Positions 50,775-62,512 of a stretch of DNA of 64,000 bases are shown here, one piece after another. Origin of the DNA: Adineta vaga (Eukaryota; Rotifera); the NCBI GenBank assembly GCA_021613535.1, contig CP075497.1:3038001-3102000 (forward strand), read 5' to 3'. A program made the translations under genes and the position numbers. How positions within the stretch are numbered: position 1 is the stretch's first letter; every line of letters starts with the position of its first letter. The notes under the pieces are model-generated. The model was not told the DNA's origin. It did no database searches and worked only from the letters and a program-made list of their open reading frames with translations.

Positions 50775-51187
50775 CGGTCATATGCAGCCTCATAAACCTA
50801 TAAGAGATCTATGATAGATCATCAATATCAATAGCTATGGAGATCAGGTTATTCTCTTTCGATAGTCTTTCTGACTAGCTACAAAACCAAGCATTTGCGA
50901 AGCGCCCAAACTACAGGTCATCTGATGGAATATCATGTCAAAAAGGCGTTGCCTGTAACGCTACCAATACAGTGGAACCGACTTTATTTGAAAACAAAAG
51001 ACACAGTTTTAATAGAGAATTATTTTATGTTATTTCTGTAATATTTTTTTCTCTGGCTTTTGTAGAAATTCCCGATGTCGCTATCCATTTCTAGTCGTCA
51101 GTGATTGGCATTTCCAGTTCCATTTTAGTCGTCAGAACAATGTACTATTGTACCTATTTTTTCATTGTAGATTTTTTTGTTATTGAA
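50775..51187. other. Non-coding stretch in the insert
   Basis: About 410 nt upstream of the orphan gene, with no recognisable feature. An open frame extends upstream of 51188, but its first 29 codons are not needed and look non-coding. Confidence 0.35.
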
Positions 51188-52593
51188 ATGAATTTCGAAA
51201 AGAAACGATCAAATTTATTTGATGAAACTAATGATGATACTGATCTTGTGAAAAAGCCGAAACGTCAACGTTTGAATGATATACCAAATATTGTCAACGA
51301 TATTCAAAGGCTTACAGCGGAAAAAACACATTTAATTATCAAATTATTTATTCAATTTATCAATGGCACTACAAGTTCATTCGTGTTTGATGATTTATTA
51401 AAATCATTTATCGATAATTGTCCGTCATTAAGTCACAAACATATTATCTATGAATTGTATTATGATGAAGAATTTCTATTAAAAAAATTTTATTTCATTA
51501 TTTTGTCTTTGCTAATTCATCAACATTACAACTCTTATTTTGAATAAAAACAATTAGATAATATGAATATTATTAAAATTCTTATATTTAATTGATGAAG
51601 AAAATATCTTTCAAAAATTCGAACAAATCCCTAATGATCAATTGAATATATCATCTTACTTTTCTTTAATGGGTACATTCCTTATGACTATTATATCACA
51701 CAAAACAATTACCACTCAAGATCTTTTTACAATATCAACGGTACTGCAAGATTCAATGATTGATACCAATGTTATGAATATGCCGGTTTTAGAAGAATTC
51801 GTAGAATATTTTCGTAATATAATGAACATTAGTTTTGTCAAAAACATTTATATGGAATTACTCAATGACGAAATTGGATCTGATAATTCTATTGACGAAA
51901 TAACTTTCTCAGGTAAATACAGTTTAAAAAATATTTTTCTTCAAAATAGAAGATATTTTTTATTAAGATATTGTTCCTAAAACAATTGATGAAATTCTCA
52001 TTAAACGTGGTATTGTATTTGCGAACTTGTCGACATGTTTTACTGCTGTGACCTGTTTCAATCGTACGATAATTATCAACAAAAATGCTATTTTATTCAA
52101 CTTGTTAACCAAATCTAAACATTTGCATGACAACGAAATTCTTTTTGGTGGTTTATTGATAACAATACTACAAGAATTTTTTCACGTATTAAGAAGAACT
52201 GTTATTAAAAAAGCATTTAGTCCTTTTTATGAACGAACACCACCTCGAATTATTGCTTCACGAAATGGTATAACTATGTCGGAAGACGGTCTTCAACTAG
52301 AAGACCGTCTATTTGGCATCATATGTGAATCAATCGGTGATCTTGATTGTAAATATTTATTAAATTATGAAAATTGGAAGAACCAGAATCATCAGGATTT
52401 CAAGATAAATTTCAGCAATTCACAAACTCTCGATTTAAACACTAATCAAACACAAAATCGTTGGATTTTACCGAGCAAAAGTGGTAACATTAACTATGAA
52501 AATAACTCAGATCAAACATCTATAAACTCTTCATCACAACGATTAATATTAGCTAATTGTGTTCTTGCCTCTGAAATGTATAGATTTTCTTAA
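51188..52593 (+). CDS. Orphan gene in the insert, unrecognised
   Basis: The start MNFEKKRSNLFDETNDDTDL at 51188 is followed by a basic KKPKRQRL patch and a helical domain (HLIIKLFIQFINGTTSSFVF). A second coding segment (about 51570-51912, EENIFQKFEQIPNDQLNISS) joins cleanly across an intron at 51913-51970 (g|gtaaat ... attaag|at) to DIVPKTIDEILIKRGIVFAN. It then runs through NEILFGGLLITILQEFFHVL and LQLEDRLFGIICESIGDLDC to the stop at 52593. The first intron or break, between about 51480 and 51570, could not be resolved, so the gene may be damaged there. The family was not recognised. A GG...H.LRR...LE..LFG pattern suggests a folded C-terminal domain. Confidence 0.5.
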
Positions 52594-53647
52594 ATAAATT
52601 AAAAGATGTACCACAAAGAAGTTGTTTTCCTTGTTAATATTTAAGAATGAAATTTATTCGAAATAATTTTCTTTGAAAGTGATAAATGAAAACGTCAGCT
52701 GTTCTTATTACAGTGGACGAACTTCGTCCTTTCCTATTCTATTATGTCTTTGTTATTGTATAGTTTACATGTAAGTATGTCACAGTTGAGTTTAAAATAC
52801 GCGAACATAATAGAGGACAAAAAAGAGAAACAAAAATTAAATATAAATAGATGGATTTGAAAATATTTTTTTCTAAGTACAAACCGAAAGAAAATTCTAT
52901 GTCACGCTCGTCAAAAGATCTATTTTTGATATGAAAGCATTTCTCTCTCTCTATTTTCTTAAAAATTTCAATGTTCTGTACGTCCCGCAAATGAGAAAAG
53001 CTATCTATTTATACAAAAATCTTTCTTTTCTATTTTCTACTAATCCCAATCATATCTTTCGTATTAGACATAATTCCATACACAATTCTCAATTCTATTT
53101 GTTCTCTCTGAAATCAAAATATATATTCAAATACTATTTTTCTATGTTCCAATTTCAACTAAATTCTCTAATCGACTGCTACATATACATCATTTGGAAT
53201 GACAACAAAAAACAGGTAACACTTACTTATATGGATTTTAATCAATCATTTTCGGATAAAAAATATTATGAATGGAATATCTTAAAAGATAAAAATCCAT
53301 TATTAAATGTTTATAAATAATATAGTGGAAATTCTTAAAAACAAATCAATTTCAATATTTTTCTTCACTATCTAGAAATTATTTCTTCTTTTTCTAATGT
53401 TCAATAGGCTAAAAGGACAATGAAATATTTCATTATATTCATCGCGGTCAATATTCTATCTTTTTCATTTGATTCGTTAAAGCTCTACATAAAGAGTAGA
53501 AGAGAAACTCAAATATCATTTATTTAAAATTCATTGAGTTCGTTCAAATATTAACATTGTACTGTTAGATTATTGATCATCATTCTTTTTATCTTTATAG
53601 AGATAGGAATCTTTCTATATCTTTTTTCTTTTCATAGTTAAAATACG
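52594..53647. other. Spacer in the insert with one doubtful open frame
   Basis: A 129-codon frame (52931-53320, +) ends with plausible protein-like sequence (VTLTYMDFNQSFSDKKYYEW). Its first two thirds are Phe/Tyr/Lys/Asn-rich, as random AT-rich DNA would give. It may be a gene remnant. Nothing else is recognisable. Confidence 0.3.
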
Positions 53648-56600
53648 ATGAAATCAAGATTTGAACATTTACCAAATGAACTTATTTTTCTTATATTTTC
53701 TAATATATCATGGTCAAATATATTAATATGTTTTTGGTCATTAAATAAACGAATTGATCAATTAATATCTTCATTTTTATCAAGTAGAAAGAATGGCCTT
53801 GTGTTTATTGAACCAAGTTTATCACTTGAAAAACGTCAAACAAAATTATTTCCATTAATATCTCAATCATCATTACTTTTATCTTCTATTCGTCGAATTC
53901 ATTTTGATGGAACAAATTCAAATTCATTTGATTTAATTAACGAATGGTTATTTGATAATGAGAAAAAATCTTCTCGTTTTTCAAATCTTCAATCACTTAT
54001 TTTAACTCGTTGTTTATTAAATAAATCTTTATTTGATACATTACCACTTCTTATTAAATATCAACTTGATGAATTAACATTATTACTTGACAAGAATATG
54101 ATTGAATTCTCTTATAATGTAAATGATTTGTCGAAAATAGAATATGAAAAAGGTAAATGAAATCTTTTCTAAAATAAAATCAATATTATCTTTTACAATA
54201 GAAAAATTAATAAAAATATTTGAAGAAATAATTGAAATAATATTTTCCAATGAATGTCGATTAACTTCATTAAAATTTAATTTTGTTTGTGATGGTTATT
54301 CTCTTAAATTTTATCAATGTTTAAAATCACATTTGTTCAAATTTGATTTCAATTTCAAATCAAATATTTTGTCCAAAACTTCGTTATTTACATCTTCATA
54401 TTCGATATACATTTTTTCTTGAAAATGTTATTGATTATGTTCCTTGTCTTGAAGAATTAATTGTCATTTTTCAGCAATCATTAGAAATATTTCCACGATC
54501 ATCATCATATATAAAGACTTTAATAGAAACAAATGGAATTTGGTTTAAGAAAGTAAGAACTAAAGAATTCTCAAACTATGTATTTTTTTGACAGAAAAAA
54601 TGTTGCTTTTTCGATTAGAAATGATTGAAATAATGAAATATTATTTTCAAAATTTCATCTGAACACGTGTACATGAATAATAGAAATGTGTACTATTCTA
54701 TATTCTCGACTCTGTTTTGTATAACAACATGAAAAAACAACAGATGTCATATTATTGTTTCTTAGTATATTGTATTTTAGGTATCAAAATTAAAAAGTTT
54801 TACTTTGAAAAGTTCTATTTGGGACAATTTAGAATTTGCTTATTTCAAATGGTTACTTAATAATTTGAACCATATTGAAACACTTTCTATTCATCTTGAA
54901 AGTCCTGATGATTCGGAAACAGATGAAATTATTTGGAATTCTATAATTGATGCAAATTTTCTAAATATTGTTTACCTGATGAAATCATTCATTTAAAACA
55001 ATTTCATTTTTATATTATTTCACAATATGAATCAATAAAGAAAACAAGTGATGAAATCATCTATTCATTTCAAATTCATCCTGCTTTTCTTAATCATCAA
55101 TGGACAAATATAAAATGTTTATTTGATCCAATTTTATCTAATCATAAGAATTACGTTCTATTTTATAGTCATGTTCCAAAAGCTGTTAATCATTCAAATA
55201 TTCGTTGTATTCGGATTAATATCGATTCAAATCTTCATTCATCTCTTCGACAATTGAATCAATTATTTCCAAATGTTTCTTGCATTAAAGTTAATTTAGG
55301 TAAGAATATATTCATTAAAAAAGATTTTAGAATTGTTTTTTGAGAAAAATGAGTTTATTTTATGTTTTTTTAGAATATTATATGAGTTTTAATATTTCAA
55401 CAATGAATTCATTGATCACGGCATTTGAAATCGACAAATCTCGGTCGTTAAGAAATATTCAATTACATAATGTTACACGACTTGATTTTAGTCCATATTT
55501 CAGTCGTCGATCTGGTAAATTTTTCTTCTATTAGAATTGAAAGTCATAAGAAAAACCAAATATGTCAATAAAGCTATTAAGAAAAGACTTTTGTAGAATA
55601 TGCTTTCTTCTCGTTTTCTCGAAAGTTTCCTTTCGAATCTCAAGAAGAGAACATATAGTAATGGTAATATAGGCAGATTCTTGTGTATCGTACCACGATT
55701 TGAAAAAGTTATTTTTTTATTTTTTTTTTCGATAGAAAGCTCTAAACGCTCTAGAAAACGTTGTTCATCGGAAAAAAGAAACCTTTTCCATTCAAATCCT
55801 GTACTTCTAGGTCGTTTTCTGGGAATATGTACATATACGTTTCATATACTAGTTTCCATACCAGTGATGACCTATAAAATATTTGAATCAGCTATTTTTA
55901 TCTTGAAGGTGTAGAGTGAACTTGGAGTCGGGTGTAGTCAAGCGGAGTTAGGTTGAGTCATGCAATCACAGAGTCTGCTGTTTTCCCCTTGGATTTAATT
56001 ACTTGAATAATAGAGGAGAAATCTTGAAAGTACTGAGAGGTCCATTTTTCTGGGACACTCGTTAGTTTAATATTCTTCCCATTCCCAGGAATGGAACGGG
56101 GAACGATGACACCCCTAATCTATCGGTATCTATGAGGGTTCACCAGATTTGTGAATATCCATAAAGATCCGAAAACTTTATGGCAATTATGGTTTGCTTT
56201 TCTCTCTTTTAAATTTCTCAGATAAAAGAGCTAAATCTAATGATAATCGTTCAATTTTTACTATCTTTTCTTTACTTTACGTTATATTTATCCTCCTTAA
56301 TTCTCTCGTTAAGGGGGCCCCCCCTCCTTAGAAAAACCGAATTTTTTGAAAAAAATAGAAATTGAGTTTTTTACATAGAAAGATGCGCCGAAGCTTCCTC
56401 TTTCCGAATATATGTAGATTTTTCAAAAACGATCAAGTTTTCACAGATATATCGGCAAAACTTCGACACTACTCCGACGTTTTCCGTGAAATTTTCATGT
56501 TTTTTCAAAATTTTTGCAATTATGAGAAAACTGTTACCGCATGAGTCTGTGTTGAATAAAATGTCTTTCCATTTATCACTCAGCACTTACTAACACTCAA

Positions 56601-58068
56601 GGCCAATGTTATATGTTTATAGGTTATCATTAATACTGAACATTTGAAGTTTAAGTTTATCGTATAGGAATCTATTCGCAAAAACTTGAAAGTTTTTCAA
56701 AACCAGATTATTAAGCTGTTCTGAAATATTTCGTTAATCTGATGTTAATCGATTGTATTGCTGTTCTTTTTATAGAAACTATATGTTCTTGAGACAGTTA
56801 TAAGAAATGAGCAGTAACTTGAAAAGAATTGGAAAAAACGTACTAGATACGAAAAAGCTCACCAAATGTTTGTAGATTGAAAATAACGTCTGGTTTTTTG
56901 GAAAACGTTTTATCATCAATGTCTGATGGATATAAACATCGGATAATTTGCTTTACTAATGGAGGTGAGTGAGTGTGGGTGTGGGTGAGGGTGGGTGTGG
57001 ATGTGTTTCTTCTTCTCTCACACCCACCCACACCCACCCACACCCACCCACACCCACCCACACCCACCCACACCCACCCTTCTTTCAATTTATATGCCTC
57101 ATTTACGAACATTACGTCTTTGGCGATCAGATGATTTTCCATGGACATCGAGTATGTACAGATTTGTCTTATATAATAATCTCTTAAATAATACAATCGA
57201 AATAAAAATATTTTTCTATTTGAATTTCTTTGAAAACTTGTTTTATCGAACAATTCAATTAAAAAAATGACGTAAAAATGTCTAATAACTATATGGTCAA
57301 ATAGGAAAACTAAAGCGCTGTCTTTGATTTAGTTTCGATGTATAATGATCTTGAACTTTTTATATTTATCTTACAGGGCAAATTAAAATAATTTTCATTT
57401 TTTTCTTCTTTATTTTTTAGCAAAATCTTAAGTTCTTAACTTTCACGATTACAAGATCGAAAATAAGAGTGATTATGATAGTCAAAATGAAGCTGTGGGC
57501 AAGGACAAAAGCTAAACGATCTCCTACATCCTCATCTTCATGATCTGCTCTATTCACATTTCTCACTCTCATATTCACTCTTATGGAATATTTTTTTGTA
57601 AGAGAACTTCTAACGTGTTTGTAGTTATCATCAAATTTGATTTTCTTCAATTTTTTCTAATAATTATTTGTTCATTCATATTATTATAAATTTTTTATTT
57701 ATAATTTCATTTTATTATTTTTTTCCAAAGTTCGACCAATTTATCCACCGTCAAGAATAGTTTTTTCACAAACTATGATGCTACGATGGTGTAAATCTCT
57801 TCAAACATCTGATTCAATAAGTAAGGATAAATAGATTTATAAAATAAAATAAAAGTATAAAATATTTCGTTTTGTTTAAGATCAACATGTGTTTGTTTTT
57901 CAACATGACCTAAATGAATTATTTGAACAATTAAATAAATTGGTTTTTCTGGAAATTCTTGGTGAAATTCATGAAGAAAAGATTGAACCTTATCGTTCAA
58001 TGGTACAAAGAAATTTTCCAAATAGTCAATGTCATATTGATATCTCAAGATTTCGTCTTTGGATTTAA
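53648..58068 (+). pseudogene. Broken F-box / leucine-rich gene of a bdelloid-type multigene family
   Basis: It starts MKSRFEHLPNELIFLIFSNI, an F-box, then RRIHFDGTNSNSFDLINEWL and NLQSLILTRCLLNKSLFDTL, LRR-like blocks. Exon 1 ends at 54152 and joins 54202 in phase. Two frame breaks follow: near 54335-54365, before PKLRYLHLHIRYTFFLENVI, and near 54950-54975, before CLPDEIIHLKQFHFYI. After a donor at about 55514 the C-terminal parts are scattered. MPHLRTLRLWRSDDFPW is at about 57090-57150, RPIYPPSRIVFSQTMMLRWC at about 57730-57800, and the end VFLEILGEIHEEKIEP...RFRLWI* at 57930-58068. Roughly 1.5 kb without family similarity, including the telomere-like repeat, separates them. An intact copy would be a substrate adaptor for SCF ubiquitin ligase. 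Confidence 0.75.
56963..57080. repeat. Telomere-like repeat in head-to-head (hairpin) arrangement
   Basis: A G-rich arm (about 56963-57005: GTGTGGGTGTGGGTGAGGGT, then GGGTGTGG) is followed, after a 15-nt pyrimidine-rich loop, by a C-rich arm. The C-rich arm is six tandem copies of CACCCACCCA (57021-57080, last base changed). The G-strand holds TGTGGG, the hexamer reported for bdelloid telomeres, once per 10 bp. The arms could pair as a hairpin or form G-quadruplexes. Confidence 0.7.
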
Positions 58069-58260
58069 TTTTATTAAATAATGTTAAATTTTCATTTGTG
58101 AAGAAATATTTCACTTACTTTCCTTCAATAGACAATAAATTTCATTTCAAACTAAAAAATATTTACTCATTGAGGGTGAGGGTGCATGTTATATATATTC
58201 AATTCCATATGATTTCGAGTATTTTCATTTGGATGATTCATTTCAAGGTGACGATGCATT

Positions 58261-61200
58261 TCACAAAGTTCGACACTTAAATAAGAATGATAAATTTGAT
58301 GTTATTTTTGACATAATATGTTCTAATAAGTCTTTTAATATTGCGAACAAGTCTATAGTTTCGTTCAATGAATAATCACTATGATATAAGTATCCAAATT
58401 TTGTATCTTTATACATTCCATCAATCAGAAAGACAAGACAAGCATGGACAGTATCTGTTGTGATTGTATGTAATGTAACACCTGAAGAACCCATTTTAAC
58501 ATGTACATTCTTGTTCGTCGTGTCCTAAAAGAAATATAAAAATAATTTTCTCATTGATTAACTCATTCAAATTATTTTTCTTGAATAAATCGTTGAAATT
58601 ACGATCATTTATTAAGTAAGACACATACTGCAGATGTTGTTGTTGTTGAAAGCGGACGCTTTTTTCTTAATTGTTCTTCATCATCTGATAAATTACTTGA
58701 TGATCGATCTATTAATTTTGTTTTTAAATAATTTATCTAAATAATACGAGAAAAATCGATTAAATTAAATCTTAAGAAAAAAAAATCAAATCAAACCTTT
58801 TCATGTTTTTCTTTCGCAACACATGAAGAAATAATTAAAACAACTGGATGTAGAAAAAGATCAGGAAATGATTGAGCACGAAGTTCAAAAACACGTAATT
58901 GTAATTTATCATCGAAATCATTGATACCTAATAACCAATAATTTGTTAAATTATTTTTTTCAGCCTAAATTAGAGAATAATTCATTATTTTCTTTTTCTC
59001 TTTATAAAAAGAAAAACGAACTTTTTCTTTAAGATTTAATATGAATAATGATTCTAATTGATTTTCATTCATATGTCGAAGCATACTGAGATGTCCAGTT
59101 GTTTCTAAATAATAACATTTTCCACTATCAGAAAATCTAAATAGAATTAAAATTTGAAGAAATAATTCGAAAAAACTTCAATAAACAAACCCCATCCAAG
59201 ATAATTTTGTGTTAAATCTTAATGCTAATGGACCAGTTAAAGTATGATCATTTTTAATATCCAATAAAATAGAAAACATTGCTTGTTCATTTTGAAGATC
59301 TAAACAAAAAAACGATTTCTTTTCAATAATCAATTTCTTTAAAAAAAATTTAAAAATACCTCCTGTTATTGAATGATGAATAATCCATAGTTGATTATGA
59401 AAGATAGATATTGAAACAATTGGACCTTGAAGATGAATAGATCGTTGTTGAATACCAGATAAATTCATTATTTGAATACATCTTTGTGTTGTAGCAACAA
59501 CGAGAAAATCTTCACATAAACTAACTAATTCAATTTTGTCATTATTTTCTGTATTCATTGTCCATCGATTCATATTTGAATCTGATGATTGGTATAAAAT
59601 ACAAGATAATTTTCCTGTTTGTGATGAAGCAAGTACAATTGCTAACGAAGATAAATCACCAACTGTATATTGATCTATTTTATTATCAATTGTTATTGAA
59701 TGATGAGACGATGTATCATGAAATGAAATTTTAATTTGTTCGTTATGACAAGTAATCGCACCAATATTATTCCAACGAAGAAAGCGATTTTCAAGATATT
59801 TTGATGTTGATGTTGATTGAAATGCTTCTTGTACTTCAATTAGTTTTGTTTCGGTAGTCATTGATGATTTACGGTCAAACGATTTGGGAATTACATCTTT
59901 ATATTCATGAACTACCTCCTCATCATTGGAAATCGATTGAGAATCTAAAACAATTATTTTTAATATGAAAGAAAAAAGCATTGAATTGAATTACCTTCAT
60001 TATGCGTTGTTATTTTGTCAATTTTTGGTGCAAAATTAAATTTATGTGATGATGTTGATGTTCGTTTTGAAAGATATTCAGATACATTAACATGAGCATA
60101 TTCACCCTCAAATAAATAATTGTTATAAATGAAATAAAGAAAAAGATATGAAAAATTACAGCCGTTGTTACACATGTGAATCGATATGTTTATATTGGAT
60201 TCCATGCTAATGAACAAACAGAATGTTTTGATGAATAACTACAAAGAAAAAAAACAGGTCTTTTCTTCTTCTTTTTCTTTTTCTTACGTTATACAAATAT
60301 CTAATGTTTGACGATTAGGAATAGACAATTGTCCATTAACATAAGATACAATCAATAACATTCCACATGGTGAATAATTTATTAAATGAATTATCTAAAA
60401 TAAACCAAAAGATTTTCGTACAGATCATTTGATTAAAAACAAAACAAAAACTAACTACATCATTTGTATTATTTTGATATGTTTTCTTTCGTGTCCATTT
60501 GTCACATTCATAAAATTCAATTGTATCTTTTACCGGAATTGTCAATAACTATACGAATATTACAAAGAAGTTTTTTTTTCTTCAAAGATAATCATGAATA
60601 AATATTTACTTGATCAATTTTATTCTAGTCGAATTTTATGAGAGAAAATGTCATTCTAAATAATATTGATTACTTAGGAAAATAAAAAGAAATCTTCATT
60701 GAAGAATTTACTCAATATGATAGGATTTTTGTACAAGATTTAATTGTTTAATTAATGTTTGTTTATCAATATTAAATATTCGAATTGAACCATTACAACA
60801 TGATGTTGCGTAAAAACAATAAATTTCTTGTTTTTTTTTCTTCATTTAAAAGATTCTCTTACCAGCCATTGTTTATCTTCATAAACATTCAATGAAAGAA
60901 TTGATGCTTGATGACCATCGAAATATTTCATTGTGTTTGAATCATCATTTAAATTCATCATAACAACTTTAAAATCTCTTGTACCAAGAAATAATAAAGA
61001 ATTTGATAAGCAAAGTGATGAAACTGGTTGAGTAAAATGAACAAGACTTGGCAATGAATTACCATGTGGATATGAACGAACTTCAAGTTCATTTCGATTT
61101 GTTCCAACAAAAATATAAGATTCCTTTGAGAAAAGAATAATATTCAAAAAGCAAATTCTTTTATTTTCAATAACTCACATGAACAGTTAAACAATGACAT

Positions 61201-61385
61201 CGTTCAGCGCATCGAATATGTTCAACTTCATCAGTTTTAGTATTAAATATATGAATATTCCCATCTTGTCCACAAGTTAGAAAATGACTGAAAAAAAAAG
61301 AATTTTACATAATAAACCTTCCATCTTTGGTATAACAAACATCCGTAAGACCAGCTACGGAAGGAGTCGATACAATAGATAACAT
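58261..61385 (-). pseudogene. WDHD1: Degenerate WDHD1/AND-1 (Ctf4) gene copy
   Basis: Minus-strand exons start at 61385 (MLSIVSTPSVAGLTDVCYTK). WD40 blocks follow: FLTCGQDGNIHIFNTKTDEV, ELEVRSYPHGNSLP, YFDGHQASILSLNVYEDKQW, TSCCNGSIRIF, SPCGMLLIVSYVNGQ and SVCSLAWNP. The SepB-type second propeller is clear at 59178-59830: LRWNNIGAITCHNEQIKISF, HDTSSHHSI, SGIQQRSIHLQGPIVSISIF. AND-1 is a trimeric replisome hub linking CMG helicase to polymerase alpha. An in-frame TAA lies at 60190-60192, right after LAWNPI. The WDHD1 helical region and HMG box are absent. After NYWLLGINDFDDKLQ the frame runs into an unrelated C-terminus (GSSGVTLHTITTDTVHACLV) that ends at 58261. This is therefore probably an inactive or chimeric copy. 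Confidence 0.75.
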
Positions 61386-61935
61386 TCGAATTGTATAAAG
61401 TAGAACTAAAATTAAAAAGTAATAATAAAATTAGTTGAAATAATTCTTCTATGGTTTGAATAAAGTGGGAAAAAAAGAAAAAAAAAGAAATGTTTCTTAG
61501 TATTCGTATCTATTCGTTTCTCAGTCACGTCTCTTTAGGAAGAAAGAAAGAAGTAGATTCGCGTAAGTACGAACTTCTTTCGTTCTTCTTCTCTATAATC
61601 TTTATAGTAAAGAAACGTAAATATATTTCTGAATGAATGAAAACGTTTTCCTAATATAAATTGTCGTCTGATCGCGATGAATACGATTTGTACTATAGAA
61701 AATTATTGTTGTTTTTTTTTCATATGAAATATTCGTTCATTGTTGATAATCATCAAATTTTTCCTATAACTAATAAAAAATAAAACATTTTAAATTACAA
61801 AATCATTCGATAATTTTTTCTTCTTGACAAAATTAATAATGAATTTTATTCTTAAATTTCACAAGAAAAATAGAAAAAATGTTAAATCTTAGAGTTGAAT
61901 TGGCTATACAAATATTATGTTATAAAAATAAATGC
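61386..61935. other. 5' flank of the WDHD1 copy, no gene seen
   Basis: About 550 nt of AT-rich DNA at the right end of the insert. It ends with the ATG (61932) of the short split frame discussed at 50628-50774. No other feature was found. Confidence 0.4.
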
Positions 61936-61943
61936 AGAAACTT
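61936..61943. repeat. Inner 8-bp flank, right copy
   Basis: AGAAACTT abuts the left terminal repeat of the right element and pairs with GGAAACTT at 50620-50627 (one mismatch). Confidence 0.75.
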
Positions 61944-62109
61944 CAAGGGGGTAAGTGCAGGCATCCAGCACCCAAAATCAGGGTTAGATGCTGAATGGAT
62001 GCTGAGATGCTGAACGGATGCCAAGTGGATGCCGAGTGGATACCGAGATGCTGAACGGATGCCAAGATGCCCGACAGGTGCTGAGATCTGGTCTGCACTT
62101 ACCCCCTTG
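61944..62109. mobile_element. hAT-like MITE, 166 bp (right element)
   Basis: The ends are the same perfect 17-bp inverted repeats as in the left element (61944-61960 and 62093-62109). Its first ~75 bp match the left end of the 2.94-kb element (GCATCCAGCACCCAAAATCA...), and its last ~60 bp match the right end (CCGACAGGTGCTGAGAT ... GGTCTGCAC). The orientation is the same. It is essentially the two subterminal arrays fused, with no interior. Confidence 0.88.
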
Positions 62110-62512
62110 AAATAAAGATTTGACTGATGATGAAAATGATATGACAATTGTAATTGAATAATCTTCGATGAATGTAGAAAACAATGAAAAGTAAACGAGA
62201 TATTCCTTGAATAGCATATGAATAGGATACCATATTGAGAAATGTATAATTGAGATATGCGATAATTCGACACTACCAATCGGTTAAAATCGTTTCTGTA
62301 TAGAGAAAATAAATATTAATCGTTGTTATAATTAGATAAAGAATTGTAGATAAACATGTATTACATACAAGAAGATTAGCTGGTAGATAGATAATTTTAC
62401 TGAGAGAAATTAAAGTAATAATAAAAATAGAGAGAAATATGGAAATTAATACGGCGATAATAAAAACAGCAAAGACAATTTTCATGTCGACGTAACTATT
62501 CAATCGATCCAT
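62110..62512 (-). pseudogene. 5' half of the interrupted GPCR gene
   Basis: The start MDRLNSYVDMKIVFAVFIIA at 62512 leads into TM1 and TM2 (LPANLLVCNTCLSTILYLII). Past TETILTDW there is an in-frame TAG (62273-62275), directly before the conserved TM3 cysteine. The same frame then continues CRIIAYLNYTFLNMVSYSYA, IQGISRLLFIVFYIHRRLFN (the DRY-equivalent region) and CHIIFIISQIFI, where the transposon begins. The outer duplication AAATAAAG (62110-62117) lies at the break. The rest of the receptor is at 47149-47677. Confidence 0.85.

Noticed and set aside
47678-62109. The whole 14.4 kb as one giant transposon
   Set aside because: There are four terminal repeats, not two, and the inner ends have their own nearly matching 8-bp flanks, which a single element would not show.
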